Part shown: positions 1 through 8,416 of the stretch, piece after piece
Position numbering within the stretch: the first letter of the stretch is position 1
Layout: each line of letters starts with the position of its first letter
From: Methylotenera sp.
GTDB lineage: Bacteria > Pseudomonadota > Gammaproteobacteria > Burkholderiales > Methylophilaceae
Length of the DNA: 37,471 nucleotides
Assembly: GCA_005777825.1 (NCBI GenBank)
Contig: SXLB01000083.1
Span: forward strand, 1-37,471
Reading direction: 5' to 3'
The notes under the pieces: generated by a model
Seen by the model: only the letters and a program-made list of their open reading frames with translations
What the model was told of the DNA's origin: nothing
Databases searched by the model: none
Position numbers and translations under genes: made by a program

Positions 1-638
1 GCCTCATCGATGATGATGGTGTCGTAAGCATTGAGGAATTTATCCCCTTGCGTTTCTGCCAGCAAAATGCCGTCCGTCATTAATTTAACGTAGCTGGATT
101 CACTTAGCTTATCGTTAAAGCGCACTTTGTAGCCTACCGCCTCACCCAACGGGCTTTGCAATTCTTGGGCAATGCGACTGGCAACCGAGCGAGCGGCGAT
201 ACGCCGCGGCTGGGTGTGCCCTATTAGGCCAGCCACGCCCCTACCCAATTCCAAACAAATTTTAGGCAGTTGGGTGGTTTTACCGGAACCGGTTTCACCG
301 CAAACGATGACCACTTGGTGCTGCAGAATAGCAGCGGCAATCTGTTCTTTTTTGCCACTGACCGGCAATTCCATAGGGTAGCTGGGCTTGGGCAGATTGG
401 CTAATCTGGCGTTATATTTCTGTTGCGATGACCCTATCTTTTGCTTGATTTCAGCCAACAAGCGTTGCGTTTTCGCCTTGCCCCCAGCCTCCGCTGGGTG
501 CTTAGCTAAAGCCGTGGCCTTGCGAAACTTCCTACGTAGGGCATGCCTATCTTGCAGCATGCAAGTGGCCATGGCCGCCTCAAAAGGGCTAAGGCTTAAA
601 TCAGCGGGTATGGCATTAGCCGGGGAATTTGCACTCAT
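1..638 (-). CDS. hrpA: ATP-dependent RNA helicase HrpA (N-terminal part, cut by left edge)
   Basis: The gene reads from ATG at 638 leftwards with no stop before the window edge, giving the first 212 residues. The translated protein has a Walker A motif [12 protein letters not shown], then [11 protein letters not shown] (motif Ia) and ends in IIIDEA, the start of the DEAH box, which runs off the edge. This order and the N-terminal region of roughly 90 residues before the helicase core fit HrpA, a DEAH-box RNA helicase of about 1,300 residues in Proteobacteria that acts on mRNA and stalled ribosomes. No strong Shine-Dalgarno sequence is visible; a TAAAAT hexamer lies just upstream. A related DEAH helicase such as HrpB is less likely, because HrpB lacks the long N-terminal region. 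About 1,000 residues must lie outside the window. Confidence 0.93.
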   Translation of the reverse strand, partial: MSANSPANAIPADLSLSPFEAAMATCMLQDRHALRRKFRKATALAKHPAEAGGKAKTQRLLAEIKQKIGSSQQKYNARLANLPKPSYPMELPVSGKKEQIAAAILQHQVVIVCGETGSGKTTQLPKICLELGRGVAGLIGHTQPRRIAARSVASRIAQELQSPLGEAVGYKVRFNDKLSESSYVKLMTDGILLAETQGDKFLNAYDTIIIDE

Positions 639-724
639 AAGTGTGCATTTTAACATGCCTGACCGCCGCACTGGCTTATGTTGAGCCGGCTAGTTTATCT
701 GATTACAGAGCGATGCAAGCAAAG

Positions 725-3445
725 TTATGGGCTGAGGAACACCTGCTGCCAGAGTGCTGTCACGGACGATGCATGTTCACTGACCGAGCTTAATGGCACG
801 TGCAAAGCCTGCAAACCTTGCAGTTTCATAAGGTGTTGGCTGTGGCGGTAATTACGGTAAGCCAACACCACTTTTTCTGCGGCAGCATCGTCTATGATGC
901 CCAGCTTCGCAAGCAGTTTTAACAGTGCAATGTTACCAATATTTTGACTTAATACTGGTTGGTCTTTGGTGTGCGCCAGCAGCAGATACTGCACCAAAAA
1001 CTCCACATCGATAATGCCACCTGGGCTGTGTTTCAAGTCAAACAGATCGGGCGCGATGTGTTGCGTGGCACGCATTTTTTCACGCATGGCCAGCACCGAT
1101 TGCTTTAAGGCCTCGCGTTCACGGGGCATGGTCATCACCGCTAAACGCGTCGATTCAAAATGCGCAGCCAGCGGCTTGTTGCCTGCCACAAAACGGGCGC
1201 GGGTAATGGCTTGGTGCTCCCAGACCCAGGCCTTGTTCAATTGGTAATCCTGGAACGCAGCCACACTGCTAACCAACAAGCCGCTGTTACCGTCCGGACG
1301 CAATTGCAAATCGGTCTCGTACAAAAGCCCGGCCGAGGTCAGGCTATTAAACCAATTGTTAATGCGTTGGGCCAAACGCGCATACACTTCGCCGGCCTCA
1401 GGCGCATCGTCATCGTAGAGAAAAATAATGTCCAAATCCGAAGCATAACCCAGCTCTTTACTGCCCAATTTACCGTAGCCTATGACGGCAAATTTCGCAT
1501 CCGGCCTATGCCGCGTTTTGAGCTGAGCCCAAATAAAGGGCAAGCTGACGTCCAGTATCAAATCGGCTAAGTCACTTAAGTAATCGGACACCACTTCCGG
1601 GCTCAATTCGCCGTTGATGTCCTGCACGGCAAACCTAAACACATGGCCATGCTTGAAATGGCGCAAGCTGTCCATTTGTTGTTCCACGTCACCGTCCAGC
1701 TCAGTTAAGCGTTGCTGCAATTGCTTACGCATGCCGGCAAAATCCGGCGGCGCATACAGGGTGCGGGTGTCTAACAACTCATCCAATAAAATGGGGTGTT
1801 GCAACAAGTAATTGCTCAACCACGGGCTGCTGCTACACAATTTAACGACCAACTGCATGGCTTGCGGGTGCTCGGCCAACAGGGCCAAATAGCTGGCACG
1901 GCGGCAGATGCTTTCCAACAAATCACTGACGCGCAGCAAGGTCGTGTCCGGGTTGGGCATGCCTGCCGACAACTGAATGGCCAGTGGCATCAAGCCATCA
2001 AAACGCAAACGGCTGGACTCAGGCAATTGCACATAGCGGCTGCTGTGGCGCATGGCCTGCAACCTGCTGCGGCTTAGCGGCGCATCCTGGTAACGTAATT
2101 TTTGCAAAGTTGCCAGCGCCTCTTGTTCGCCTAAGCCGTCCTGCCACAAAGCGATTTCATTTGCCAGTGCACTGCTGTCCGCGCTGGCATCGCTAAAAGT
2201 GGCATCAAAATGTTGCTGCACCTGCGCACGGTAGCCGTTTAATACCGCTAAAAAGCTAGGCCAATCGCTAAAATTCATCGCTTTAGCGATGCGCGCTTGC
2301 GCCTCATCGTTATTCGGTAGCGCCTGGGTTTGCGCGTCTTCCACGTACATTAAGCGGTGCTCTAAGTTGCGTAAAAAAACATAAGCTGCTTTCAATTCCG
2401 CCACGGTCTGACTGGGCAGCAAGGTTTTTTCAGCCAACAGATCGAGCACCTGCAATGTGGGTTTAATTTGCAAACTGGGGTCTTGCCCACCGCGTATCAA
2501 TTGAAACACTTGGGCAATGAACTCAATTTCTCGTATGCCGCCGCGGCCCAATTTAATGTTGTCTTGCATGCCCTTGCTGTTCACGTCGCGATGTATCTGC
2601 TGCTTTAAATCGCGCATGCTGGCGAAGGCGCCAAAATCCAAGTATTTCCTAAAAACAAAGGGCTTCAATAAGCGCGTCACTTCTTGGCCACCGGTCACTT
2701 CGCGGCCTTTTATCCAAGCATAGCGCTCCCATTCGCGGCCGTTATTCTGGTAGTACTCTTCCAAGGCGTCTAAATTCGACACCAAGGCCCCTTCGCTACC
2801 AAACGGCCGCAAGCGCATGTCCACCCTAAACACAAAGCCGTCTTCGGTGATGTCATCTATGGCAGCGATTAATTGCTTGGCCAAACGGGTAAAGAATTGT
2901 TGGTGACTAATCGGAGTGGCACCGGTGGTTTCGCCGTCGCTTGCATAGGCAAAGATTAAATCAATGTCGGATGAGACATTGAGCTCGCCGCCGCCTAGCT
3001 TACCCATGCCGATTACCACCATGTGTTGCGTCTGCCCCTCGGTATCTAACGCTGGACCATGCATGGCCTCCAAGGCCGGGTGTAAAAACGCCAAGGCGCT
3101 GTTGATGGTGTATTCGGCCAAGTGCGTGGTGGTTTGCATGACCTCGGCCACATCGGCCAAACCGTTTAAATCGCGGACTATCATTCTGGCCATGACTGCT
3201 TGGCGTAATGCGCGCAAGGCTTTTTTTAAACTGCCTTCATCAAAAATAGTTTGCCCAGCCAAAAAATTTTGCATGTCGGCTAATTGATAGGCTAGCTCAT
3301 GATTTTCTAGCAAATCCTGCACTAAGCCGGCATGTTTTGTGCAGAGTCTAGCGAGAAATGGACTGCACGAAATAGCATGCCGCAATTTTTGCTCAGCGCT
3401 AGACTTGGCGGGGCTTGCAGATAATAAATTATCGAGTGTTAGCAT
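725..3445 (-). CDS. glnE: Bifunctional glutamine synthetase adenylyltransferase / adenylyl-removing enzyme
   Basis: This enzyme attaches AMP to glutamine synthetase and removes it, tuning ammonia assimilation to nitrogen supply under control of PII protein. At 906 residues it has the family's usual length. Two nucleotidyltransferase domains are visible: GMGKLGGGELNVSSDIDL at residues 146-163 (N-terminal, deadenylylating half) and GYGKLGSKELGYASDLD with SDLD at 669-672 (C-terminal, adenylylating half). Both keep the paired acidic metal ligands (SDID, SDLD). It starts at ATG 3445 and is divergent from acs, sharing a 96-bp AT-rich spacer. A weak promoter TTGTAA-17-TATTAC can be read on the minus strand of that spacer. 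hrpA follows downstream on the same strand after 86 bases. No damage is seen. Confidence 0.97.
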   Translation of the reverse strand: MLTLDNLLSASPAKSSAEQKLRHAISCSPFLARLCTKHAGLVQDLLENHELAYQLADMQNFLAGQTIFDEGSLKKALRALRQAVMARMIVRDLNGLADVAEVMQTTTHLAEYTINSALAFLHPALEAMHGPALDTEGQTQHMVVIGMGKLGGGELNVSSDIDLIFAYASDGETTGATPISHQQFFTRLAKQLIAAIDDITEDGFVFRVDMRLRPFGSEGALVSNLDALEEYYQNNGREWERYAWIKGREVTGGQEVTRLLKPFVFRKYLDFGAFASMRDLKQQIHRDVNSKGMQDNIKLGRGGIREIEFIAQVFQLIRGGQDPSLQIKPTLQVLDLLAEKTLLPSQTVAELKAAYVFLRNLEHRLMYVEDAQTQALPNNDEAQARIAKAMNFSDWPSFLAVLNGYRAQVQQHFDATFSDASADSSALANEIALWQDGLGEQEALATLQKLRYQDAPLSRSRLQAMRHSSRYVQLPESSRLRFDGLMPLAIQLSAGMPNPDTTLLRVSDLLESICRRASYLALLAEHPQAMQLVVKLCSSSPWLSNYLLQHPILLDELLDTRTLYAPPDFAGMRKQLQQRLTELDGDVEQQMDSLRHFKHGHVFRFAVQDINGELSPEVVSDYLSDLADLILDVSLPFIWAQLKTRHRPDAKFAVIGYGKLGSKELGYASDLDIIFLYDDDAPEAGEVYARLAQRINNWFNSLTSAGLLYETDLQLRPDGNSGLLVSSVAAFQDYQLNKAWVWEHQAITRARFVAGNKPLAAHFESTRLAVMTMPREREALKQSVLAMREKMRATQHIAPDLFDLKHSPGGIIDVEFLVQYLLLAHTKDQPVLSQNIGNIALLKLLAKLGIIDDAAAEKVVLAYRNYRHSQHLMKLQGLQALHVPLSSVSEHASSVTALWQQVFLSP

Positions 3446-3541
3446 AAGTTTTTTAATGTAATATGACGTTTACAATTGCGTTACAAAATGTTTTTTAGTG
3501 CAAAAAATATAAATTAGCATTATCTCAAGGAGATTTTTAGC

Positions 3542-5518
3542 ATGTCCATCAACTCAGTGCTTCATGAAAACCGCGTATTTGAACCGAGTGCCGATTTTGT
3601 TAAATCGGCCACCGTGTCCGGTATGTCAGCCTACAATGCTTTGTGTCAGCAAGCAACCGACGATTACGAGGGTTTTTGGGCAAAGTTAGCACGCGAGTTA
3701 TTGGTTTGGCACAAACCTTTTAGCAAGACACTGAATCAAGACAATGCGCCCTTCTACAAATGGTTTGAAGACGGCGAACTCAATGTTTCCGCCAACTGCT
3801 TAGACAAGCACCTCAACACCATCCCAAATAAAGTGGCGATCATTTTTGAGGCCGATGACGGCAGCAGCTCGCAAGTCACTTTCAAAGAATTACACCAACG
3901 CGTTTGCCAATTCGCTAACGGCTTAAAAAAATTAGGCATCGTTGCCGGCGACCGCGTGCTGATTTATTTGCCCATGGGCATAGAAGCCGTGGTGGCCATG
4001 CAAGCCTGCGCGCGCTTGGGTGTCACGCACTCAGTGGTATTTGGCGGCTTTTCAGCCAAAAGCATTAACGAGCGCATCATCGATGCCGGTGCGGTGGCCA
4101 TCATCACCGCGGATGGCCAATTTCGTGGTGGCAAATCCATGCCACTAAAAAATGCCGTGGACGAAGCCATTGCCATGGGCGGTTGCGAATCGATCAAAAA
4201 CATCGTGGTCTACAAAAAAACCGGCACGCCCATCGTTACACAAGCCTATGAAATTTGGTGGCACGATTTAATCGCTGACGTGAGCGACGACTGCCCACCG
4301 GTCATGATGAATGCCGAGCACCCGTTATTTTTACTCTACACCTCAGGCAGTACCGGCAAACCCAAGGGCGTACAACACGCGGCAGCAGGTTACTTGCTGC
4401 ATGCCATGAATACGATGCGCTGGACCTTTGACATTAAAGACAAGGATATTTTTTGGTGTACTGCTGACGTGGGCTGGATTACCGGCCACACTTATGTGGC
4501 ATACGGCCCATTGGCCATGGGCGTCACCCAAGTGGTGTTTGAAGGCATCCCCACTTACCCGGATGCCAGCCGTTTTTGGCGCATGATAGAAAAACACAAG
4601 GTGACGATTTTCTACACCGCCCCGACCGCCATACGCTCGCTCATCAAAGCGGCTGACACGGTAGAAAGCACCCATCCTAAAAACTTTGACTTAAGCAGCC
4701 TACGCCTCTTGGGCTCGGTCGGCGAACCAATTAATCCGGAAGCCTGGATGTGGTACTACGAGAACGTAGGCGGCAGCCGCTGCCCCATCGTTGACACTTT
4801 CTGGCAAACCGAGACCGGTGGCCACGCCATCACCCCATTACCAGGCGCCACGGCTTTGGTGCCCGGTTCCTGCACGCTGCCCTTCCCTGGCATAGACATC
4901 GCTGTGGTGGATGAAACGGGTAAAGACGTGCCTTGGGGCACAGGCGGCTTGTTGGTCATTAAAAAACCGTGGCCGTCCATGATACGCACCATTTACAACG
5001 ACCCAGAACGCTATAAATCCAGCTACTACCCGATAGACTTAGGTGGCACCACCTACTTAGCTGGCGATGGCGCCATACGCGATGCCAAAACCGGCTTCTT
5101 TACCATCATGGGTCGCATAGACGACGTGTTAAACGTGTCTGGCCATCGCTTAGGCACCATGGAAATTGAATCGGCCCTGGTATCCAATCCACTGGTGGCA
5201 GAAGCCGCTGTGGTCGGCAAACCGCACGACATCAAGGGTGAATCGGTGGTGGCTTACGTGGTGCTAAAAGGCGCTCGTCCCGAGGGCGAAGCGGCCAAAC
5301 AAATTGTGGCGCAATTGCGTGATTGGGTGGGTAAAGAAATTGGCCCAATTGCCAAGCCCGATGAAATTCGCTTTGGTGACAATTTACCTAAGACTCGCTC
5401 CGGTAAAATCATGCGTCGGTTATTGCGCAACTTGGCTAAGGGTGAGGAAATCACCTCCGATTTGTCCACCCTAGAAAACCCAGCGATTTTGGAACAACTC
5501 AAAGAAGTCATTCGTTAA
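3542..5518 (+). CDS. acs: Acetyl-CoA synthetase (AMP-forming)
   Basis: The enzyme converts acetate, ATP and CoA to acetyl-CoA through acetyl-AMP. At 658 residues it has the usual length. The adenylate-forming motif [11 protein letters not shown] is at residues 266-276, followed by [12 protein letters not shown], the substrate-binding [11 protein letters not shown], the hinge region with SGHRLGT, and the C-terminal [13 protein letters not shown], whose lysine 622 corresponds to the lysine acetylated by Pat-type acetyltransferases in Salmonella Acs (Lys609). The start at 3542 is fixed by a strong ribosome binding site (AAGGAG, 3527-3532). A TATAAA hexamer at 3508-3513 could be the -10 element, but I find no convincing -35. 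The gene stands alone between divergent glnE and a convergent aldolase gene. Confidence 0.97.
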   Translation: MSINSVLHENRVFEPSADFVKSATVSGMSAYNALCQQATDDYEGFWAKLARELLVWHKPFSKTLNQDNAPFYKWFEDGELNVSANCLDKHLNTIPNKVAIIFEADDGSSSQVTFKELHQRVCQFANGLKKLGIVAGDRVLIYLPMGIEAVVAMQACARLGVTHSVVFGGFSAKSINERIIDAGAVAIITADGQFRGGKSMPLKNAVDEAIAMGGCESIKNIVVYKKTGTPIVTQAYEIWWHDLIADVSDDCPPVMMNAEHPLFLLYTSGSTGKPKGVQHAAAGYLLHAMNTMRWTFDIKDKDIFWCTADVGWITGHTYVAYGPLAMGVTQVVFEGIPTYPDASRFWRMIEKHKVTIFYTAPTAIRSLIKAADTVESTHPKNFDLSSLRLLGSVGEPINPEAWMWYYENVGGSRCPIVDTFWQTETGGHAITPLPGATALVPGSCTLPFPGIDIAVVDETGKDVPWGTGGLLVIKKPWPSMIRTIYNDPERYKSSYYPIDLGGTTYLAGDGAIRDAKTGFFTIMGRIDDVLNVSGHRLGTMEIESALVSNPLVAEAAVVGKPHDIKGESVVAYVVLKGARPEGEAAKQIVAQLRDWVGKEIGPIAKPDEIRFGDNLPKTRSGKIMRRLLRNLAKGEEITSDLSTLENPAILEQLKEVIR

Positions 5519-5528
5519 TCAATTTAAA

Positions 5529-5555
5529 TCTGGCTGCCATGCACGGGTGGCCAGA
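5529..5555. terminator. Possible bidirectional hairpin between convergent acs and aldolase genes
   Basis: TCTGGCTGCC (5529-5538) pairs with GGTGGCCAGA (5546-5555), giving a 10-bp stem with two wobble pairs and a 7-base loop. It lies in the 48-bp gap between two convergent genes and is followed on the plus strand only by a weak T-rich stretch (CTCTTTCAG). Position and stem suggest a terminator, but the poor T-tract keeps confidence low. Confidence 0.35.
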
Positions 5556-5566
5556 CTCTTTCAGCT

Positions 5567-6214
5567 TTAATCCCAGTTAGCGTAGCCTTTAAATTGCGCG
5601 TAAACCGCTTGCATTTCACTAGCGCTCAACAAAGTCGGCTCGCCTATTTGCAAGGCCAGGGCATACTGCTCGGCTAAATTCTCCACCTCCAAAGCCACGG
5701 ACACGGCATGCGGCAAATCACGGCCGACGGCTATCATGCCATGGTTGGCTAGCAAACAGGCTTTGCGTTTGCCTAAGGCCAGCAGCGCCTTGTCCGAAAG
5801 CGCTTGGCTGCCAAATAAAGCATAATCCGCGCACTCTATGCTGTCGCCACCGGCAATGGCAATCATGTAATGGAAAGCCGGTATGCGCTTACGCAAACAG
5901 GCCAAGGTGGTGGCAAACGTGCTGTGAGTATGCACCACCGCGTTAACATCCGGTTTGGCCTGCAAGATATCTCGATGAAAGCGCCATTCGCTGCTGGGTC
6001 GCTGGCCGGCCTCACAGGACCCATCAAACTGCATGTGCACCATGCTCATGGCATCCATGGCCTCCACAGGCATGCCCGATGGGGTCACTAAAAAGCCCGA
6101 GTCGGTGCGCACGCTGAGATTACCGGATGTGCCTTTATTAAGGCCTAAGGCGGCTAATTGTTGGCTGCTGGCCAATAGCTGGTCACGCTTGGCCATTTCC
6201 CTTGCTATTGCCAT
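5567..6214 (-). CDS. Class II aldolase, fuculose-phosphate-aldolase-like; probable 5-methylthioribulose-1-P or 5-deoxyribulose-1-P aldolase
   Basis: A 215-residue class II (zinc) aldolase. Visible residues match the FucA pattern: catalytic glutamate E76 in PSSEWRFH, zinc ligands H95 and H97 in VVHTHS, and H158 in ANHG; RIPAFHYMIAIAGG closely resembles the FucA segment. It shares one base with mtnA (TAATG), so the two are almost surely translated together. In the known DHAP shunt (Rhodospirillum rubrum, some E. coli) MtnA and such an aldolase convert 5-methylthioribose-1-phosphate to DHAP and methylthioacetaldehyde; related enzymes do the same with 5-deoxyribulose-1-phosphate. The alternative, MtnB dehydratase, belongs to the same fold family but the motifs here look more FucA-like. 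The family is certain; the substrate is inferred from context. Confidence 0.88.
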   Translation of the reverse strand: MAIAREMAKRDQLLASSQQLAALGLNKGTSGNLSVRTDSGFLVTPSGMPVEAMDAMSMVHMQFDGSCEAGQRPSSEWRFHRDILQAKPDVNAVVHTHSTFATTLACLRKRIPAFHYMIAIAGGDSIECADYALFGSQALSDKALLALGKRKACLLANHGMIAVGRDLPHAVSVALEVENLAEQYALALQIGEPTLLSASEMQAVYAQFKGYANWD

Positions 6215-7332
6215 TAGTTGGCCCCCATGGATACTTTGCTTAGTCGCATGCTGACTAAGTCGGCCGGACTAAATACCCCGCGTTCAGTAATGATGCCGGT
6301 CACCAACCTGGCCGGGGTGACATCAAATGCCGGGTTAGCAGTGTTGGATCCAGTGGGGATCAAACGCACGCTGTGCATTTCGCCATTTGCAGCCAGGCCT
6401 TGCATGTAAGCCACTTCGTCACCGTGACGTTGCTCAATTTCAATTTCGGCCAGGGCATCCTTAATCGACCAATCTATGGTCGGGCTAGGCACGGCGGCAT
6501 AAAAAGGCACGCCGTTATCAAACGCCGCCAAGGCTTTTAAATAGGTGCCTATCTTATTGCAGACGTCGCCGACACTGCTGACACGGTCTGCACCAACCAA
6601 GACCATGTCCACCAAGCCTTGTTGCATAAGATGGCCGCCGGCATTATCGCTGATGACGGTATGCGCTATGCCATGCTGGCCTAACTCCCAGGCGGTCAAA
6701 CTGGCGCCTTGATTACGCGGCCTAGTTTCATCCACCCAAACATGAACCTTTATGCCGGCTTCATGCGCCGCGTATATCGGCGCCAGCGCGGTGCCGACAT
6801 CGACCGTTGCCAACCAACCCGCATTGCAATGGGTGAGCACATGGTAGATATGGGCATTTTTTGGTCTAGTCTGCTGCATGAGCACCAATCCGTGCTGGCC
6901 TATGGCTTGATTTTGTAAAACGTCTTCATCACAAATCTTTTCTGCCTCGGCCCAGGCAATTTGCGCACGCGCGGCTTGTGGCTGCGACAACATTAAGTCC
7001 AGCATGCGACTCACGGCCCAATTCAAATTCACCGCGGTGGGCCGACTTAGGCGTAAAGACGAGGCGGCGGCTTGTAAAGCGCCGTCTGTGGCGTCTTCTT
7101 GCGCGGCCAAGGCCATGCCATAGGCGGCGGCGGCCCCTATCAAGGGTGCACCCCGCACTTGCATACTTTTGATGGCATGCACCATTTGCGGCAAATTGCT
7201 TAGGCTCAACACCTCAAACGCATGCGGCAATTTGGTTTGATCAACGATGGCGACAGAGCTTGACCCATTAGTCAAAATGCGCTCCGACCAAATGGTTCGA
7301 TAATGCTGATTGTTCACTAACATAAAACCCAT
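6214..7332 (-). CDS. mtnA: S-methyl-5-thioribose-1-phosphate isomerase
   Basis: This enzyme isomerises 5-methylthioribose-1-phosphate (derived from methylthioadenosine, a by-product of polyamine synthesis) to the ribulose form. At 372 residues it has family length. Family motifs include VRGAPLIGAAAAYG (59-72), THCNAG with the catalytic cysteine C169, DETRPRNQGA, and VGADRV with the catalytic aspartate D249. ATG at 7332 has AGGA four bases upstream; an in-frame ATG at 7323 is also possible. Upstream is a 256-bp AT-rich gap, so the gene probably has its own promoter rather than relying on tatD. It is translationally coupled to the downstream aldolase. A ribose-1,5-bisphosphate isomerase or eIF2B-like paralogue is unlikely given the full set of MtnA motifs. 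Confidence 0.95.
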   Translation of the reverse strand: MGFMLVNNQHYRTIWSERILTNGSSSVAIVDQTKLPHAFEVLSLSNLPQMVHAIKSMQVRGAPLIGAAAAYGMALAAQEDATDGALQAAASSLRLSRPTAVNLNWAVSRMLDLMLSQPQAARAQIAWAEAEKICDEDVLQNQAIGQHGLVLMQQTRPKNAHIYHVLTHCNAGWLATVDVGTALAPIYAAHEAGIKVHVWVDETRPRNQGASLTAWELGQHGIAHTVISDNAGGHLMQQGLVDMVLVGADRVSSVGDVCNKIGTYLKALAAFDNGVPFYAAVPSPTIDWSIKDALAEIEIEQRHGDEVAYMQGLAANGEMHSVRLIPTGSNTANPAFDVTPARLVTGIITERGVFSPADLVSMRLSKVSMGAN

Positions 7333-7588
7333 GTTTTCCTAGAAAAAAAACCGGCTAAATTACGCTAAAAATCAATGATAAAAAAATTGACTTTTAAAAA
7401 GTTCAATGGTTTTGAAAATACTCTCCACATTATCTGTGGATAACTTTGTGAATAACTGTGACTTGAAAATGTAACATGCCAATTTATAAGGCTTTTTTCA
7501 AATCGCTTACTTTTTATACTATTATTTTATCTATAAAAATCAATAACTTAAAATACAGCCTTTGATTGGTAAGGGTTTTTTGCCCAAG
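7333..7588. other. AT-rich intergenic region between tatD and mtnA
   Basis: This 256-bp gap is the longest in the window and clearly richer in A and T than its surroundings. It must hold the end of the tatD transcript and the mtnA promoter (both minus strand). I see no coding potential and no GC-rich terminator hairpin. It contains a DnaA-box cluster (7421-7455) and an imperfect palindrome at 7387-7406 (TTGACTTTTAAAAAGTTCAA), whose arms match except for one bulged base. No unambiguous sigma-70 promoter stands out; several TATAAA-like words are present. Confidence 0.7.
7421..7455. promoter_or_regulatory. Cluster of DnaA-box-like sites
   Basis: On the minus strand TTATCCACA (7435-7443) is a perfect match to the consensus DnaA box, and TTATTCACA (7447-7455) matches the relaxed consensus TTATNCACA in the same orientation, 12 bp away. 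A third, opposite-facing site at 7421-7429 (CTCTCCACA) matches at 7 of 9 positions, so that TCCACA and TGTGGA form an inverted repeat around 5 bases. The motif is seen directly; DnaA binding is inferred. Confidence 0.5.
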
Positions 7589-8410
7589 TTAAAGTAGCAC
7601 TTGAGGTGATGTGCATAAGTTGACCAATTTTGGCAAAATTTGCCGCGCATTGGCACTAGTAATATCAAGCACTTGCGACAACTTTACTTGCCTCAAATCA
7701 GCCAAAACTTGGGCTATTTTTGCTAACTCCTTGGGGCTGTTTTTTTGCCCTGCCGCTAACCACGACGGCGGCATATCCGGCGCATCGGTTTCAAGCACTA
7801 TGCTCTCTAAGGGCAGGCTCTTGGCTAAATCGCGTAACTTAGTCGCCCGCTGGTAGGTCATGGCGCCCCCAAAGCCCAATTTAAAACCCATGCCGATGAA
7901 TTGCTCAGCCTGCTGCAGGCTGCCATTAAAGGCGTGAGCAATCCCACCAGGCACAGCGTGACGGCGCAAATGCATTAACACCTCATCTATGGCTTGGCGC
8001 ACGTGCAATATCACCGGCAAATCAAATTGCTTGGCCAGCTTTAATTGCTCGCTAAAAAAAAGGCTTTGCCGCTGACGGTTTGCCAGCGGATCGCTATGAG
8101 CGACAAAATAATCCAAACCAATTTCCCCTACGGCCACCACGGCTGGATGGCGCAACTTTTCTTGCAAGGCATCCAGGTCAGCTAAAGCTGCGCCATCGAC
8201 GTACATAGGGTGCACCCCTAGCGCACAGGCGCAGTGTTTATGCTGTTGGCAAAGATCCAGTACGGCAGAGAAGTTTTCGCGCGCCACAGCGGGAATAACC
8301 ATGTTAGTCACGCCGGCCTCTAAGGCGAGTGCTACTTGTTGTTGCCTATCCGTGGAAAATTCAGCGGCGTCCAGATGGCAATGGGTATCGATCAAGCCGG
8401 CCAACTGCAT
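7589..8410 (-). CDS. TatD-family metal-dependent hydrolase/DNase
   Basis: A 273-residue TIM-barrel hydrolase of the TatD/YcfH/YjjV family. Metal-binding residues are all in place: DTHCHLD (H10, H12), VGEIGLDY (E96), ILHVR (H136), AHAFNG (H159) and ETDAPD (D209). Members are magnesium-dependent nucleases or related hydrolases in the cytoplasm, and some have exonuclease or D-aminoacyl-tRNA deacylase activity. It starts at ATG 8410, six bases after the ribD stop, and is probably the last gene of the glyA-nrdR-ribD transcript. Which of the several TatD paralogues it is cannot be told from the sequence alone, so no gene symbol is given. Confidence 0.93.
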   Translation of the reverse strand: MQLAGLIDTHCHLDAAEFSTDRQQQVALALEAGVTNMVIPAVARENFSAVLDLCQQHKHCACALGVHPMYVDGAALADLDALQEKLRHPAVVAVGEIGLDYFVAHSDPLANRQRQSLFFSEQLKLAKQFDLPVILHVRQAIDEVLMHLRRHAVPGGIAHAFNGSLQQAEQFIGMGFKLGFGGAMTYQRATKLRDLAKSLPLESIVLETDAPDMPPSWLAAGQKNSPKELAKIAQVLADLRQVKLSQVLDITSANARQILPKLVNLCTSPQVLL

Positions 8411-8416
8411 GATTAA

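Noticed and set aside
1160-1570. Open frame of 136 codons on the plus strand within glnE
   Set aside because: It lies antisense to a well-supported conserved gene, has no family motif and no ribosome binding site. The same holds for other long antisense frames such as 10799-11239, 34277-34747 and 4343-4675.
5567-6214. MtnB methylthioribulose-1-phosphate dehydratase
   Set aside because: It shares the aldolase fold, and the neighbour mtnA suggests it, but PSSEWRFH and IPAFHYMIAIAGG match fuculose-phosphate aldolases better.
7333-7588. Chromosomal replication origin
   Set aside because: DnaA boxes and AT-richness are present, but only two good boxes exist and no dnaA, dnaN, gyrB, parA or gidA gene lies nearby.
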